A stretch of 51,957 nt of DNA from Burkholderiales bacterium Ga0074133 (GTDB lineage Bacteria; Pseudomonadota; Gammaproteobacteria; Burkholderiales; Burkholderiaceae_C). Positions 1 to 11,944 of the stretch are shown piece by piece (the stretch's first letter is position 1; each line of letters begins with the position of its first letter). The position numbers and the translations under genes are program-made. The notes under the pieces were generated by a model that was not told the origin of the DNA, did not search any database, and saw nothing but the letters and a program-made list of their open reading frames with translations. The stretch spans positions 1 through 51,957 of the forward strand of contig LNEG01000053.1 of assembly GCA_001464865.1 (NCBI GenBank), given 5' to 3'.

Positions 1-661
1 GGGGCGCCCGAAAAGCGGATGCTCCCGTTTTCCATCACATACGCCCGGTCGGCAATCTCCAGCGACTGGCCCACGTTCTGTTCGACCAGCAGCACTGCCA
101 GGCCCGTGGAACGCAGCTGGCGGATCAGGCCGAACATCTCTTCGACCAGCAGGGGCGACAGGCCCAGCGAGGGCTCGTCCAGGATCAACAGGCGCGGCTC
201 GGCCATCAGGCCGCGGCCGATGGCGAGCATCTGCTGTTCGCCGCCACTCATGGTGCCGGCAAGCTGGGCGGTGCGTTCCTTGAGGCGCGGGAAGGTGGCA
301 AACACCTTGTCGATGTTCTCGGCCCGGCGCTCCCGGGCACGGCTGAAGCTGCCCAGCGAGAGGTTCTCCAGCACGCTCAGGTTGGGGAATATCTTGCGCC
401 CCTCGGGCACCTGGATCAGCCCGGCCTTGACCACCCGGGTGTAGTGCGCTCCGCTCAGGTCTGCGCCATCAAAAGCCACCTTGCCGGCCCAGGCCGGGTA
501 GATGCCGCAGACCACGTTGTTCAGCGTGGATTTGCCCGCGCCGTTGCTGCCGAGCAGCGCCACGGTTTCGCCGGGGTTGACGTGCAGGTCCACGCCGCGC
601 AGCACCTCGACACGGCCGTAGCCGCCGCGCAGGCCGGTGATGTCCAGCAGTGGGGCGGTGC

Positions 662-665
<4 letters not shown>
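1..665 (-). CDS. livF: Branched-chain amino acid-type ABC transporter ATPase LivF (partial, 3' end off the window)
   Basis: This is the second ATPase of a LivFGHMK-type importer, powering uptake of an amino acid or related solute at the inner membrane. The 221 visible residues hold Walker A (GSNGAGKST, with Ser where most have Pro), the Q-loop region, the signature MSGGEQQMLAIGRGL and Walker B LLILDEPSLGLSP. About a dozen residues are missing compared with the usual 233-237, so the gene is cut by the window edge, not truncated in the genome. The ATG at 665 overlaps the stop of livG (ATGA), a translational-coupling arrangement. The substrate cannot be read from the sequence. Confidence 0.95.
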
Positions 666-1412
<747 letters not shown>

Positions 1413-1423
<11 letters not shown>

Positions 1424-2384
1424 CGCGGCCTCCCGAGCGCTTCCACACCGCCACCACCGACTGCCCGATGCCTGCAATGCCGCGCGGCACGAACATGACA
1501 ATGAGCACCAGCACCACGCCGTAGATCACCATGTTGATCCCCGGCAGCTGGCCGAACATGTTGCGCGTGACATCGGCCAGCACATGCAGCACCAGCGCGC
1601 CCAGCACCGGTCCCCAGATGGTGCCGATGCCGCCGACGATGGCGGCCACCAGCGCCTCGACCGAGGTGGCAGACCCGTAGGCGATGGCGGGGTCGATGTA
1701 CTGGAACACCTGCACATAAAACGCACCAGCTGCGCCCATGAAACCGCCCGAGATCGCGATGGCCCCCATCTTGACGTTGAAGGGGTTCACACCGATGGCG
1801 CGCGCGGCGTCTTCGTTGTCACGCACGGCCTGCAGCCAGGCGCCAAAGCGCGAGTTCTTGAGCCACCAGCTCACCAGCAGCGCCAGCGTGACCAGGGAAA
1901 GGATCAGATACACATAGCCCTTGCGCGAGCCGAACTGCATGTTGCCCAGAGACTCCCTGAGCGGCAGCATCAGGCCCACGCCCGCCCCGGTGAAAGGTAC
2001 CGACAGCGCCAGGATGCGGAACACTTCGGCAAACGCCAGCGTGACCAGCGCAAAGTACGAGCCCTTGAGCCCGTAGCGAAACGACAGCCCGCCCACGAAC
2101 AGGCCCACCAGCGCACTGCCCGCCACCGCCATGGGCAGCGCCACCCAGGGGTTGATGCCGCCCTGCATCTGCGCAATGGCCTGGATGTATGCGCCCGTGC
2201 CAAAGAACAGCGCGTGGCCGAACGAGAACTGTCCGCCGAAGCCGCCCAGGATGTTCCAGGCCTGCGCCAGCAGCGCCGCGTACAGCGTCATCATCACGAA
2301 GTTGAGCAGCACGCCGGAATCCGACACTGCGGTAAGCCCCGCCACACAGAGGGCAAACGCCCCAATGGCCCAAAGTTGTTTCAT
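1413..2384 (-). CDS. livM: Branched-chain amino acid-type ABC transporter permease LivM
   Basis: Inner-membrane permease of 323 residues, highly hydrophobic, with about eight to ten membrane segments. It contains the family signature GGFGGQFSFGHALFFGTGAY near the N-terminus and the EAA-like loop region ending AIVGGIGTIWGPVLGA towards the C-terminus. The ATG at 2384 (MKQLWAIG) overlaps the livH stop as ATGA. Open frame continues upstream of this ATG but only encodes out-of-frame livH sequence. It pairs with LivH to form the transmembrane channel. The ligand is unknown. Confidence 0.95.
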
Positions 2385-3253
2385 GCCTTGGCTCCAAAAA
2401 GGCCCTGCGGGCGAAACAGCAGCACCGCGATGAAGATTGCAAAGATGCCGATCTGCCCCAGCGACTCGCCCAGATACAGGCCCCCCAGCGACTCGACCAC
2501 GCCGATCAGCAGGCCCCCCACCAGCGCACCGGTAAAGCTGCCCATGCCGCCCAGCACCACGATGGTGAAGGCCACCAGCACAAAGCCGCTGCCCACCTGC
2601 GGGTTCACGTAGTAGGCCGGCAGCAGAAAGCACGCAGCCGCGCCCAGGCAGGCCAGGCCGATGCCAAAGCTCATTGCGTAGACATGGTCCACGTTGATGC
2701 CCATGAGCTTGGCGCCGTGTTTTTCCTTGGCCACGGCGCGGATCGCCCGGCCCAGGTCCGTCTTGCCCACGATCCACAGCAAGACGCCCGACACCACCAG
2801 CGCACCGGCAAACGCCACCAGCTTGGGCAGGGCGATCATGGCGGGCCCCACCGCCACGGTGGTCAGGGTGTAGGCGGTGTCGATGGTGCGCGTGTCGGAC
2901 TTGAAGAACAGCAGCGCCAGGTTTTCCATGACGATGGAAATGCCTAGCGTGACCAGCAGGATGTTTTCGTCCTTGCCGTGGCTCGCCCGGTTGATGACCA
3001 GCCGCTGCAGGCCGTAGCCCAGCGCAAACATGCCGGGCACCAGAATGGGCAGCGCGAGATACGGGTCCAGCCCGAAGTGCTGCTTGAGCAGGTACACGGC
3101 ATACAGCGCCAGCATCAGCGATGCGCCATGCGCAAAGTTGATGATGTGTAGCACGCCGTAGATCAGCGTAAGGCCCAGCGCGATCAGCGCATAGACCGCG
3201 CCCGTGGTCAGGCCGTTCAGTATGGAGGGGAAGAGGATGCTGAGCTCGAACAT
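2381..3253 (-). CDS. livH: Branched-chain amino acid-type ABC transporter permease LivH
   Basis: Inner-membrane permease of 290 residues. It opens with the family pattern NGLTTGAVYALIALGLTLIYGVL followed closely by INFAHG, both hallmarks of LivH. A late loop, VVLGGMGSFTGALVGGLLIG, matches the conserved cytoplasmic coupling loop. I chose the ATG of MFELSILF (3253); an upstream in-frame start would add 14 residues with no family resemblance. The gap to the binding-protein gene is 96 bases and I see no convincing terminator in it, so co-transcription is likely. Confidence 0.94.
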   Translation of the reverse strand: MFELSILFPSILNGLTTGAVYALIALGLTLIYGVLHIINFAHGASLMLALYAVYLLKQHFGLDPYLALPILVPGMFALGYGLQRLVINRASHGKDENILLVTLGISIVMENLALLFFKSDTRTIDTAYTLTTVAVGPAMIALPKLVAFAGALVVSGVLLWIVGKTDLGRAIRAVAKEKHGAKLMGINVDHVYAMSFGIGLACLGAAACFLLPAYYVNPQVGSGFVLVAFTIVVLGGMGSFTGALVGGLLIGVVESLGGLYLGESLGQIGIFAIFIAVLLFRPQGLFGAKA

Positions 3254-3349
3254 GGGCGTGGAGTCCGGCTTTGCGGCAAAGGCGCGGCCTGGCACCCCGT
3301 GCTGGAGTGCCCCGCTACCCCTGCCATCAGGGCCGAAAAATGGTGGGGT

Positions 3350-4552
3350 TCAGGCCTTCAGGGGAAAGAGCGGGTCGGCCTCGCGGTAGTCGCGCGGGAT
3401 GATGACCTTGATGTCGTTCTTGAGCACCTGCGTCATCAGCGGCTGGCCGCCCTGGTTCTGGCCATTGACGAATTTGGTGGGCCCGTACGGCATGATGTGG
3501 TTGGCAAAAGTGCTCTTCTCCAGCGCGTCGATGATGGCAGCGCGGTCGGTGGACCTGGCACGTTCCAGCGCATCGGCCAGCAGCCACATCGAGGTGTAGG
3601 TCATGAACAGCTCGTAGCTGAAGAACAGGCCCTTGGCCTCGACGCGCTTCTTGAGGTCCTGCGCCCGCGGGTCCTTGGGGTTGAACCAGTGGTTGCAGTC
3701 GATGATGCCGTTGGCCGCGTCCGGAAACTCCTTCACGAACTTGTAGCTCGACGCCGCACCGCCCAGCACCGAGTAGATGGCCTTGGGCGTGACCTTTTGC
3801 TGCTGCATGGTGCGCACCAGCAGGGCGTACTCGTTGTAGTAATTGGCGGGGATGACGATGTCGGGGTTAATCGCCTTCATGCGCAGCACGATGTTGTTGA
3901 AGTCGCGCGTGGGGTTGGCGTGCTTGACGACCTCCTTGACCTCGTAGCCGTAACCCGGCAACTCGCGCGCCAGCAGCGCGGCCGTGCCTGATCCGAACAG
4001 GGACTCCTCATGGATGATCATCACCGTCCTGGCGGGCTTGCCGGCCGCGGTGTTCAGCACATGCAGGTTGGCCACGGCAGTTTCGGCGCACTTCTTGTAG
4101 CCGGGCCCGAAGCGGAAGGTGTTCTTGAGCCCACGTTCAACGATCTGGTCGGCCACGCCCACATCGACGATGTGCGGCAGGTTGTACTTCGCGGCGGCCT
4201 GCGTGGTGGCCAGGCAGATGGCCGAGGCAAACGCGCCCACCACGGCGGACACGCCCGCCTCATTCATCTTCTCCACCTCGGCAGCGCCGGCCTGCGGCTG
4301 CGACTGCGCGTCTCCGAGCATTGCCTCGATCCTGGCGCCGCCCAGCGACTTGATGCCACCGGCCTTGTTGATGTCCTCGATGGCCATCATGGCGCCTTCC
4401 CGGCACTGCTGGCCCGAGTAGGCGAGCGCACCCGTCACGGGGTGCAGCACACCGACCTTCACGGTTTTGGCCTGCGCTCCGCCCACCAGGGGGAAGGCCA
4501 GGGCCGATGCGGCCACAGCGGACTGGGACATGAAATGGCGGCGGGTACTCAT
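3350..4552 (-). CDS. Periplasmic ABC substrate-binding protein, LivK/receptor-ligand-binding family, probable Tat signal
   Basis: Solute receptor of the importer, 400 residues, type I periplasmic fold. The mature part starts near KTVKVGVLHPVTGALAYSG, the usual first strand of this family, and keeps the hinge-region pattern expected of Leu/Ile/Val-type receptors. The N-terminus has TRRHFMS followed by a moderately hydrophobic stretch and GAQA, which fits a twin-arginine signal better than a standard Sec one. A Shine-Dalgarno AGGAGA lies seven bases before the ATG. The ligand could be an amino acid, amide or aromatic acid; the family alone does not decide it. It is the first transporter gene after gntR. 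Confidence 0.92.
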   Translation of the reverse strand: MSTRRHFMSQSAVAASALAFPLVGGAQAKTVKVGVLHPVTGALAYSGQQCREGAMMAIEDINKAGGIKSLGGARIEAMLGDAQSQPQAGAAEVEKMNEAGVSAVVGAFASAICLATTQAAAKYNLPHIVDVGVADQIVERGLKNTFRFGPGYKKCAETAVANLHVLNTAAGKPARTVMIIHEESLFGSGTAALLARELPGYGYEVKEVVKHANPTRDFNNIVLRMKAINPDIVIPANYYNEYALLVRTMQQQKVTPKAIYSVLGGAASSYKFVKEFPDAANGIIDCNHWFNPKDPRAQDLKKRVEAKGLFFSYELFMTYTSMWLLADALERARSTDRAAIIDALEKSTFANHIMPYGPTKFVNGQNQGGQPLMTQVLKNDIKVIIPRDYREADPLFPLKA

Positions 4553-4618
4553 GGGCGATCTCCTGGCGACGTAGTGGATGGTTTGCGGGAAGGAAAGGGG
4601 GGGTGCTGCGTGCTGGTG

Positions 4619-5422
4619 TCAGTGGAACTGGGCAGACAGTTCCTTGCTGACCCAGACCTTGGCATCGATGCTGCCCACACGGGAAAGCTGCATCTCGTAT
4701 TCATAACGGTCGGGCCGGTACAGGCCATGCAGCCACTGCACCGGGCGCTCGCTGTCGTCATAGATCAGGCGCCGTACCGCCAGCAGGGCGGAGCCCACGG
4801 CCACGTCCAGGTGGCGCGCCACCACGGCGTCAGCCAGCCGGGCCGAGATCGTCTGGTGCGCACGGCCGACCCGGACACCGGACTCCTCCAGCAGGACCAG
4901 AATGGGTTTGCGTGCCAGTTCCCGCCGCCCGAACTGGCGCGCAATGGAAGCAGGCACATAGGTGGTGATGTGCGACAGGGGTCCTTCGGATGTACTGCGC
5001 ACCCGCACCGCCTTCTGCACCGATTCGCCCACCGGAATCTGGAGCGCTGCAGCCACGGCGCTCGACGCCGTGACAGTGTCCACGTCCAGCACCTTTACCG
5101 AAGTGCGAAGGCCCATGCTGACCAGGTTTTCCAGCAGCCCCGTGAGGTGGGCACGGCTGTGCTGGGCATCGGCGCCAGCGCCGCCGGCCGCAACAGGCGA
5201 CGGTGCCACGGGACGGGTGCCGCGGCCAGGTTCGCGCGAGATGAGTCCCTCGCCCTGCAGCAGTTCCAGTGCCCGGCGCACCGTGACGCGTGCGACCGAA
5301 AACTGCTCCATCAGGGCCAGCTCGCCGGGCAGGCCGTCGGCAAACCGGCCCTCTTGCAACTGCTCGCGCAGCACCAGATAGATCTGGTGGTACTTGGGCA
5401 GAGGCAGGCTCGCTGAAGGCAT
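4619..5422 (-). CDS. GntR-family regulator with UTRA effector domain (HutC-like)
   Basis: DNA-binding repressor-type protein of 267 residues. Residues about 10-75 form the winged helix of the GntR family (FADGLPGELALMEQF, then VARVTVRRALELLQGEGL, then the wing REPGRGTRPV). The remainder matches the UTRA ligand-binding domain, ending in the characteristic YRPDRYEYEMQLSR. The gene stands directly upstream of livK in the same direction, so it probably senses the transported solute or a product and controls its own operon. The ATG at 5422 is the only sensible start; no Shine-Dalgarno precedes it and the best promoter places transcription initiation almost on the ATG. Confidence 0.93.
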   Translation of the reverse strand: MPSASLPLPKYHQIYLVLREQLQEGRFADGLPGELALMEQFSVARVTVRRALELLQGEGLISREPGRGTRPVAPSPVAAGGAGADAQHSRAHLTGLLENLVSMGLRTSVKVLDVDTVTASSAVAAALQIPVGESVQKAVRVRSTSEGPLSHITTYVPASIARQFGRRELARKPILVLLEESGVRVGRAHQTISARLADAVVARHLDVAVGSALLAVRRLIYDDSERPVQWLHGLYRPDRYEYEMQLSRVGSIDAKVWVSKELSAQFH

Positions 5423-5429
5423 GGGCCAT

Positions 5430-5466
5430 GTTATGAACAGTTCTAATGTCCTGTCAATAAGACATT
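5430..5466 (-). promoter_or_regulatory. Candidate gntR promoter with overlapping inverted repeat
   Basis: On the minus strand TTGACA (5452-5457) is followed after 16 bases by CATAAC (5430-5435), a perfect -35 and a four-of-six -10. An inverted repeat AATGTC / GACATT (5445-5450 and 5461-5466, ten-base spacer) brackets the -35. This is a plausible GntR autoregulatory operator. The predicted start point falls at about 5423, next to the ATG at 5422. Confidence 0.5.
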
Positions 5467-5583
5467 TAAGGGAAATTGGCGCTCGCAGGGCAGACATTTG
5501 AAGCGGGCCGCGCACGCAGCGCATCACTGACGAATCCTTCGGTTTGCCGGCCGGGCGCGTACCGCACGTGCCCACCACCCGCG

Positions 5584-5626
5584 TTGACGGACCGGCGCAT
5601 GCTTGCTACATTACTAACCAGTCAGT
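5584..5626 (+). promoter_or_regulatory. Candidate promoter and TetR operator for the efflux operon
   Basis: TTGACG (5584-5589) and TACATT (5607-5612) are 17 bases apart and resemble a sigma-70 promoter. Immediately after lies ACTAACCAGTCAGT (5613-5626). It differs from its own reverse complement only by purine-purine or pyrimidine-pyrimidine changes (ACTRACYRGTYAGT), a layout common for TetR-family operators. The predicted start point (about 5619) falls inside this palindrome, as expected for autorepression by the TetR protein encoded at 5634. Confidence 0.55.
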
Positions 5627-5633
5627 CATTAAC

Positions 5634-6356
5634 ATGCCAACGCCACTCCAACCCGATCCCCACAGCCCCGACGCCGGCGCCAAGCGCAGCCGCCGCAAGG
5701 AGGCGCGCCCGGGGGAGCTGCTGGAGGCGGCGCTCGACCTGTTTGTCGAGAAAGGCTATGCCGCTACCCGGGTGGACGAAGTCGCGGCGCGCGCCGGGGT
5801 GTCCAAGGGCACGCTGTTCCTGTATTTCCCCAGCAAGGAAGAACTGTTCAAGGCCGTGGTGCGCGAGAACATTGCCGGCCGGTTTACCGAATGGAATTCC
5901 GAGCTGGAAAACATGACCGGCAGCACCAGCGACGTGCTGCGCTACTGCTACAAGGTCTGGTGGGAGCGCATTGGCTGCACCAAGGCAGCGGGCATAACCA
6001 AGCTGATGTTCAGCGAAGCGCAAAACTTTCCCGAGATCGTCGAGTTCTACCAGCAGGAAGTGATCTACCCCGGGCAGGCGCTCATCCGCCGCATCCTGCA
6101 GCGCGGTATCGACCGGGGCGAGTTCCGGCCCGTGCCCATGGATGGCGCAACCTATGTGGTGCTGGTGCCCATGATCTTCCTGATGCTGTGGCAAAACTCG
6201 ATGGGCGCCTGCTGCCCGCAGGTGATGGGGCTGACACCGCAAAGTTACATGGATTGCCAGCTCGACAGCATCCTGCACGGCCTGTGCGTGCGGCCTGATG
6301 AGTCACCGGCGCCCCACGCCTCTTCTTTCACCGCTTCTCCACCCCCTCCTCGCTGA
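5634..6356 (+). CDS. TetR/AcrR-family regulator of the RND efflux operon
   Basis: Repressor of 240 residues. The N-terminal helix-turn-helix is clear: ELLEAALDLFVEKGYAATRV then EVAARAGVSKGTLFLYF and the trailing PSKEELFKAVV, the standard TetR signature. The C-terminal part is helical and presumably binds the pump substrate. I start at the ATG of MPTPLQP (5634), directly after the operator-like palindrome; an earlier in-frame start would place that palindrome inside the gene. Its stop lies four bases before the adaptor ATG, so regulator and pump form one transcript and the regulator probably represses itself together with the pump. Confidence 0.93.
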   Translation: MPTPLQPDPHSPDAGAKRSRRKEARPGELLEAALDLFVEKGYAATRVDEVAARAGVSKGTLFLYFPSKEELFKAVVRENIAGRFTEWNSELENMTGSTSDVLRYCYKVWWERIGCTKAAGITKLMFSEAQNFPEIVEFYQQEVIYPGQALIRRILQRGIDRGEFRPVPMDGATYVVLVPMIFLMLWQNSMGACCPQVMGLTPQSYMDCQLDSILHGLCVRPDESPAPHASSFTASPPPPR

Positions 6357-6360
6357 CACC

Positions 6361-7521
6361 ATGAAACGCTGGACTCTCTGGGCGATGACTGCCGTCGTTG
6401 TGCTGCTCGTGGGCGCGGGTTTGTGGAAGGCGCAAACGGCGCGGCAGGCCCAGCAAAAGGCGGTGGCCGCAGCCGCCCTCGAACGTGCGAGGGCCCCGCT
6501 GGAGCTGGTGGCAGCCGATGTGGTCACGGTGCGCCTGCAGCGCATTGAGCTGGGTGTTCCTGTATCGGGCGCACTGCGGGCAGTGGACTCGGCCATGCTC
6601 AAGGCCCGCGCGGCAGGCGAACTGCAAGGCCTGGTGCTGCGCGAGGGCGACCGGGTGCGGGCCGGCGACATCGTGGCCCGCATCGACCCCACCGAAGCCC
6701 AGGCACGCCTGCGCCAGGCCCAGCAGCAGGCCGATGCAGCCCGCGGCCAGGTAGACATCAACCAGCGCCAGTTGAGCAACAACAAGGCCCTGGTAGACCA
6801 GGGCTTCATCTCCGCCACCGCACTGGTCACCTCGCAGGCCACCCTAGAATCGGCCCAGGCCAGCCACCAGGCAGCGCTGGCCGCGGCCGACGTGGCGCGC
6901 AAGGGGCTGGAAGACACGGTCATCCGCAGCCCGATCAGCGGGCTGGTGGCGCAGCGCCTGGCGCAGCCCGGCGAGCGCGTGGCGATTGACGCCCGTGTGA
7001 TCGAAGTGGTGGACCTGTCGAAGATGGAACTCGAAGCCCTGCTCTCCCCGGCCGACTCGGTGCGGGTGCAGGTGGGCCAGACGGCCCTGCTCACCATCGA
7101 AGGAACCAGCGAGCCGGTGAAGGCCACAGTGGCGCGCATCAGCCCGTCGGCCCAGGCCGCCAATCGCACGGTGCCCACCTACCTGCGCGTCGATGCCATG
7201 GCATCGGGCCCAGCCCTGCGCCAGGGGCTGTTTGTGCAGGGGGTGCTGAACACCGGCGCAACCGACGCGCTGGTTGTGCCGCTGAGCGCGGTGCGTACCG
7301 ACAAGCCGGCACCCTACGTGCAGATGATCCGCCAGGGCCAGATCACGCATGTGCCGGTGCGCACGGGCACACGGTCCAAGGCAGGCGAGGAAACCGTGGT
7401 TGCGGTGGAGGGCCTGGAGCGCGAACAGCAGGTGCTGGCGGGCCACATCGGCCTGCTGCGTGAGGGCACAGGGGTCACCGTGATGGCCGCGGCGCCTGCC
7501 GCCGCACAGCCTGCAAAGTAA
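6361..7521 (+). CDS. RND efflux periplasmic adaptor (membrane fusion protein)
   Basis: Periplasmic adaptor of 386 residues that links the inner-membrane RND pump to a TolC-type channel. It begins with an uncleaved or lipid-free signal/anchor (MKRWTLWAMTAVVVLLVGAGLW). Next come a barrel-sandwich half (AGELQGLVLREGDRVRAGDIVARID), a coiled-coil hairpin of about 70 residues rich in Gln and Ala, and the second sandwich half (DTVIRSPISGLVAQRLAQPGERV). The beta-barrel and membrane-proximal domains complete the protein. The Ala/Pro-rich tail is ordinary for this family. The ATG at 6361 is favoured because it starts the hydrophobic anchor. The pump gene follows after eight bases. The substrate is not predictable. 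Confidence 0.94.
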   Translation: MKRWTLWAMTAVVVLLVGAGLWKAQTARQAQQKAVAAAALERARAPLELVAADVVTVRLQRIELGVPVSGALRAVDSAMLKARAAGELQGLVLREGDRVRAGDIVARIDPTEAQARLRQAQQQADAARGQVDINQRQLSNNKALVDQGFISATALVTSQATLESAQASHQAALAAADVARKGLEDTVIRSPISGLVAQRLAQPGERVAIDARVIEVVDLSKMELEALLSPADSVRVQVGQTALLTIEGTSEPVKATVARISPSAQAANRTVPTYLRVDAMASGPALRQGLFVQGVLNTGATDALVVPLSAVRTDKPAPYVQMIRQGQITHVPVRTGTRSKAGEETVVAVEGLEREQQVLAGHIGLLREGTGVTVMAAAPAAAQPAK

Positions 7522-7529
7522 GCCGCACT

Positions 7530-10727
<3,198 letters not shown>

Positions 10728-10768
10728 TCGTCCCGATCGGCCTTGCACCTGCCCCACGGAGAAATCCC

Positions 10769-11482
10769 ATGAACATGCCCCTGAACACGTCTGCCAACAC
10801 CAGCGACCCCATCGCCCAGGCCCGCTACAACATGATTGAGCAGCAGATCCGGCCGTGGAACGTGCTGGACCTGGACATCCTGGAACTGCTGGCCGTCGTG
10901 CGCCGCGAGGATTTCGTGCCGGCGGCCTACCGCAGCATGGCCTTCATGGACATCGAGGTACCGCTGGTGGCTGGCGACGCCGAGGAAGCCGTTCGACTCG
11001 GCCAGAGCATGCTGCAGCCGCGCGTGGAAGCCCGCATGCTGCAGGATCTGAAGGTGCAGCCCACCGACCGCGTGCTCGAAATCGGCGCAGGCTCGGGCTA
11101 CATGGCCGCCCTGCTGGCGCACCGCGCCGAGCGCGTGGTGTCGCTGGAGATCAACCCAGAGCTGGCCAGCATGGCCCGCGAAAACCTGCGCAATGCCGGC
11201 ATCCAGAACGCCGATGTGCGCCAGGGCGACGGCGCGCGGGATGCGATTCCGGATGGCCCGTTTGACGTGATCGTGCTCAGCGGCTCGGTGGCCGAGGTAC
11301 CTGCACCGCTGCTGGCGCTGTTGCGCGAAGGCGGCCGCCTGGGCGCCATAGTGGGCAGCGAGCCTGTGATGCGCTTCACGCTGACCCGCCGCACCGGCAA
11401 CCGTTTCGAGACCACCGCGCCGTGGGACACCATCGCCCCCCGCCTGGTGCACTTCCCCGAGCCGTCCGGCTTCACGTTCTGA
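10769..11482 (+). CDS. Protein-L-isoaspartate O-methyltransferase-like protein
   Basis: S-adenosylmethionine-dependent methyltransferase of the PCMT family, 237 residues. The family N-terminus ARYNMIEQQIRPW is clear. SAM-binding motif I (VLEIGAGSGYMAALLA) is followed by the acidic residue of motif II (VVSLEINPELA) and the post-II region DVIVLSGSV. In true PCMTs the last segment carries a conserved isoaspartyl-binding loop; here it is less standard, so repair of isoaspartyl residues is possible but not certain. A Shine-Dalgarno GGAG precedes the ATG by eight bases. It starts a tight pcm - rhodanese - tolC set downstream of the pump. Confidence 0.85.
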   Translation: MNMPLNTSANTSDPIAQARYNMIEQQIRPWNVLDLDILELLAVVRREDFVPAAYRSMAFMDIEVPLVAGDAEEAVRLGQSMLQPRVEARMLQDLKVQPTDRVLEIGAGSGYMAALLAHRAERVVSLEINPELASMARENLRNAGIQNADVRQGDGARDAIPDGPFDVIVLSGSVAEVPAPLLALLREGGRLGAIVGSEPVMRFTLTRRTGNRFETTAPWDTIAPRLVHFPEPSGFTF

Positions 11483-11502
11483 CCCGCCTTCCGGAGCATC
11501 GC

Positions 11503-11850
11503 ATGATCGATCACGTCCGTCCCGCCCAGCTGCCCGCCTTGTTTTCTGCTGCCACGGCACCCGAAAGCGGCCGCCCTCTGGTGCTGGACGTACGCGAACC
11601 CTGGGAACTGCAGACCGCCAGCATTACGGCAGAAGGCTTTGAATTGGTAGCCATCCCCATGGGAGAGCTGCCGTCCCGCCTGGCCGAGCTGGACTCTGCC
11701 CGCCCGATCGCCTGCCTGTGCCACCACGGCGCACGCAGCCTGCGGGTGGCGGCGTTTCTGGCCCAAAACGGATTCGGACAGGTCGCCAACATCACAGGCG
11801 GTATCGATGCGTGGTCGCTTGAAACCGACCAGGCCGTGCCGCGCTACTGA
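11503..11850 (+). CDS. Rhodanese-like sulfurtransferase, single domain (GlpE-like)
   Basis: Single rhodanese domain of 115 residues, the size of GlpE/PspE-type proteins. The features are the N-terminal strand PLVLDVREPWEL, the middle segment ELVAIPMGEL and the active-site loop CHHGARS, with the persulfide-forming Cys at residue 73, followed by the closing NITGGIDAW. It probably moves sulfane sulfur in the cytoplasm; the acceptor is unknown. The ATG at 11503 is 21 bases after the methyltransferase stop, and the tolC-type gene follows after 94 bases. The function of its association with an outer-membrane channel is unexplained. Confidence 0.9.
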   Translation: MIDHVRPAQLPALFSAATAPESGRPLVLDVREPWELQTASITAEGFELVAIPMGELPSRLAELDSARPIACLCHHGARSLRVAAFLAQNGFGQVANITGGIDAWSLETDQAVPRY

Positions 11851-11944
11851 CGCCCGGACGAACCCGCCTGCCCGTTTTGCCCGGCTCCGGCTTCGGCCTC
11901 GCCTGTTTCCCACCCCCGACCTGCAGCTCCTCCGAAGGACTCCC

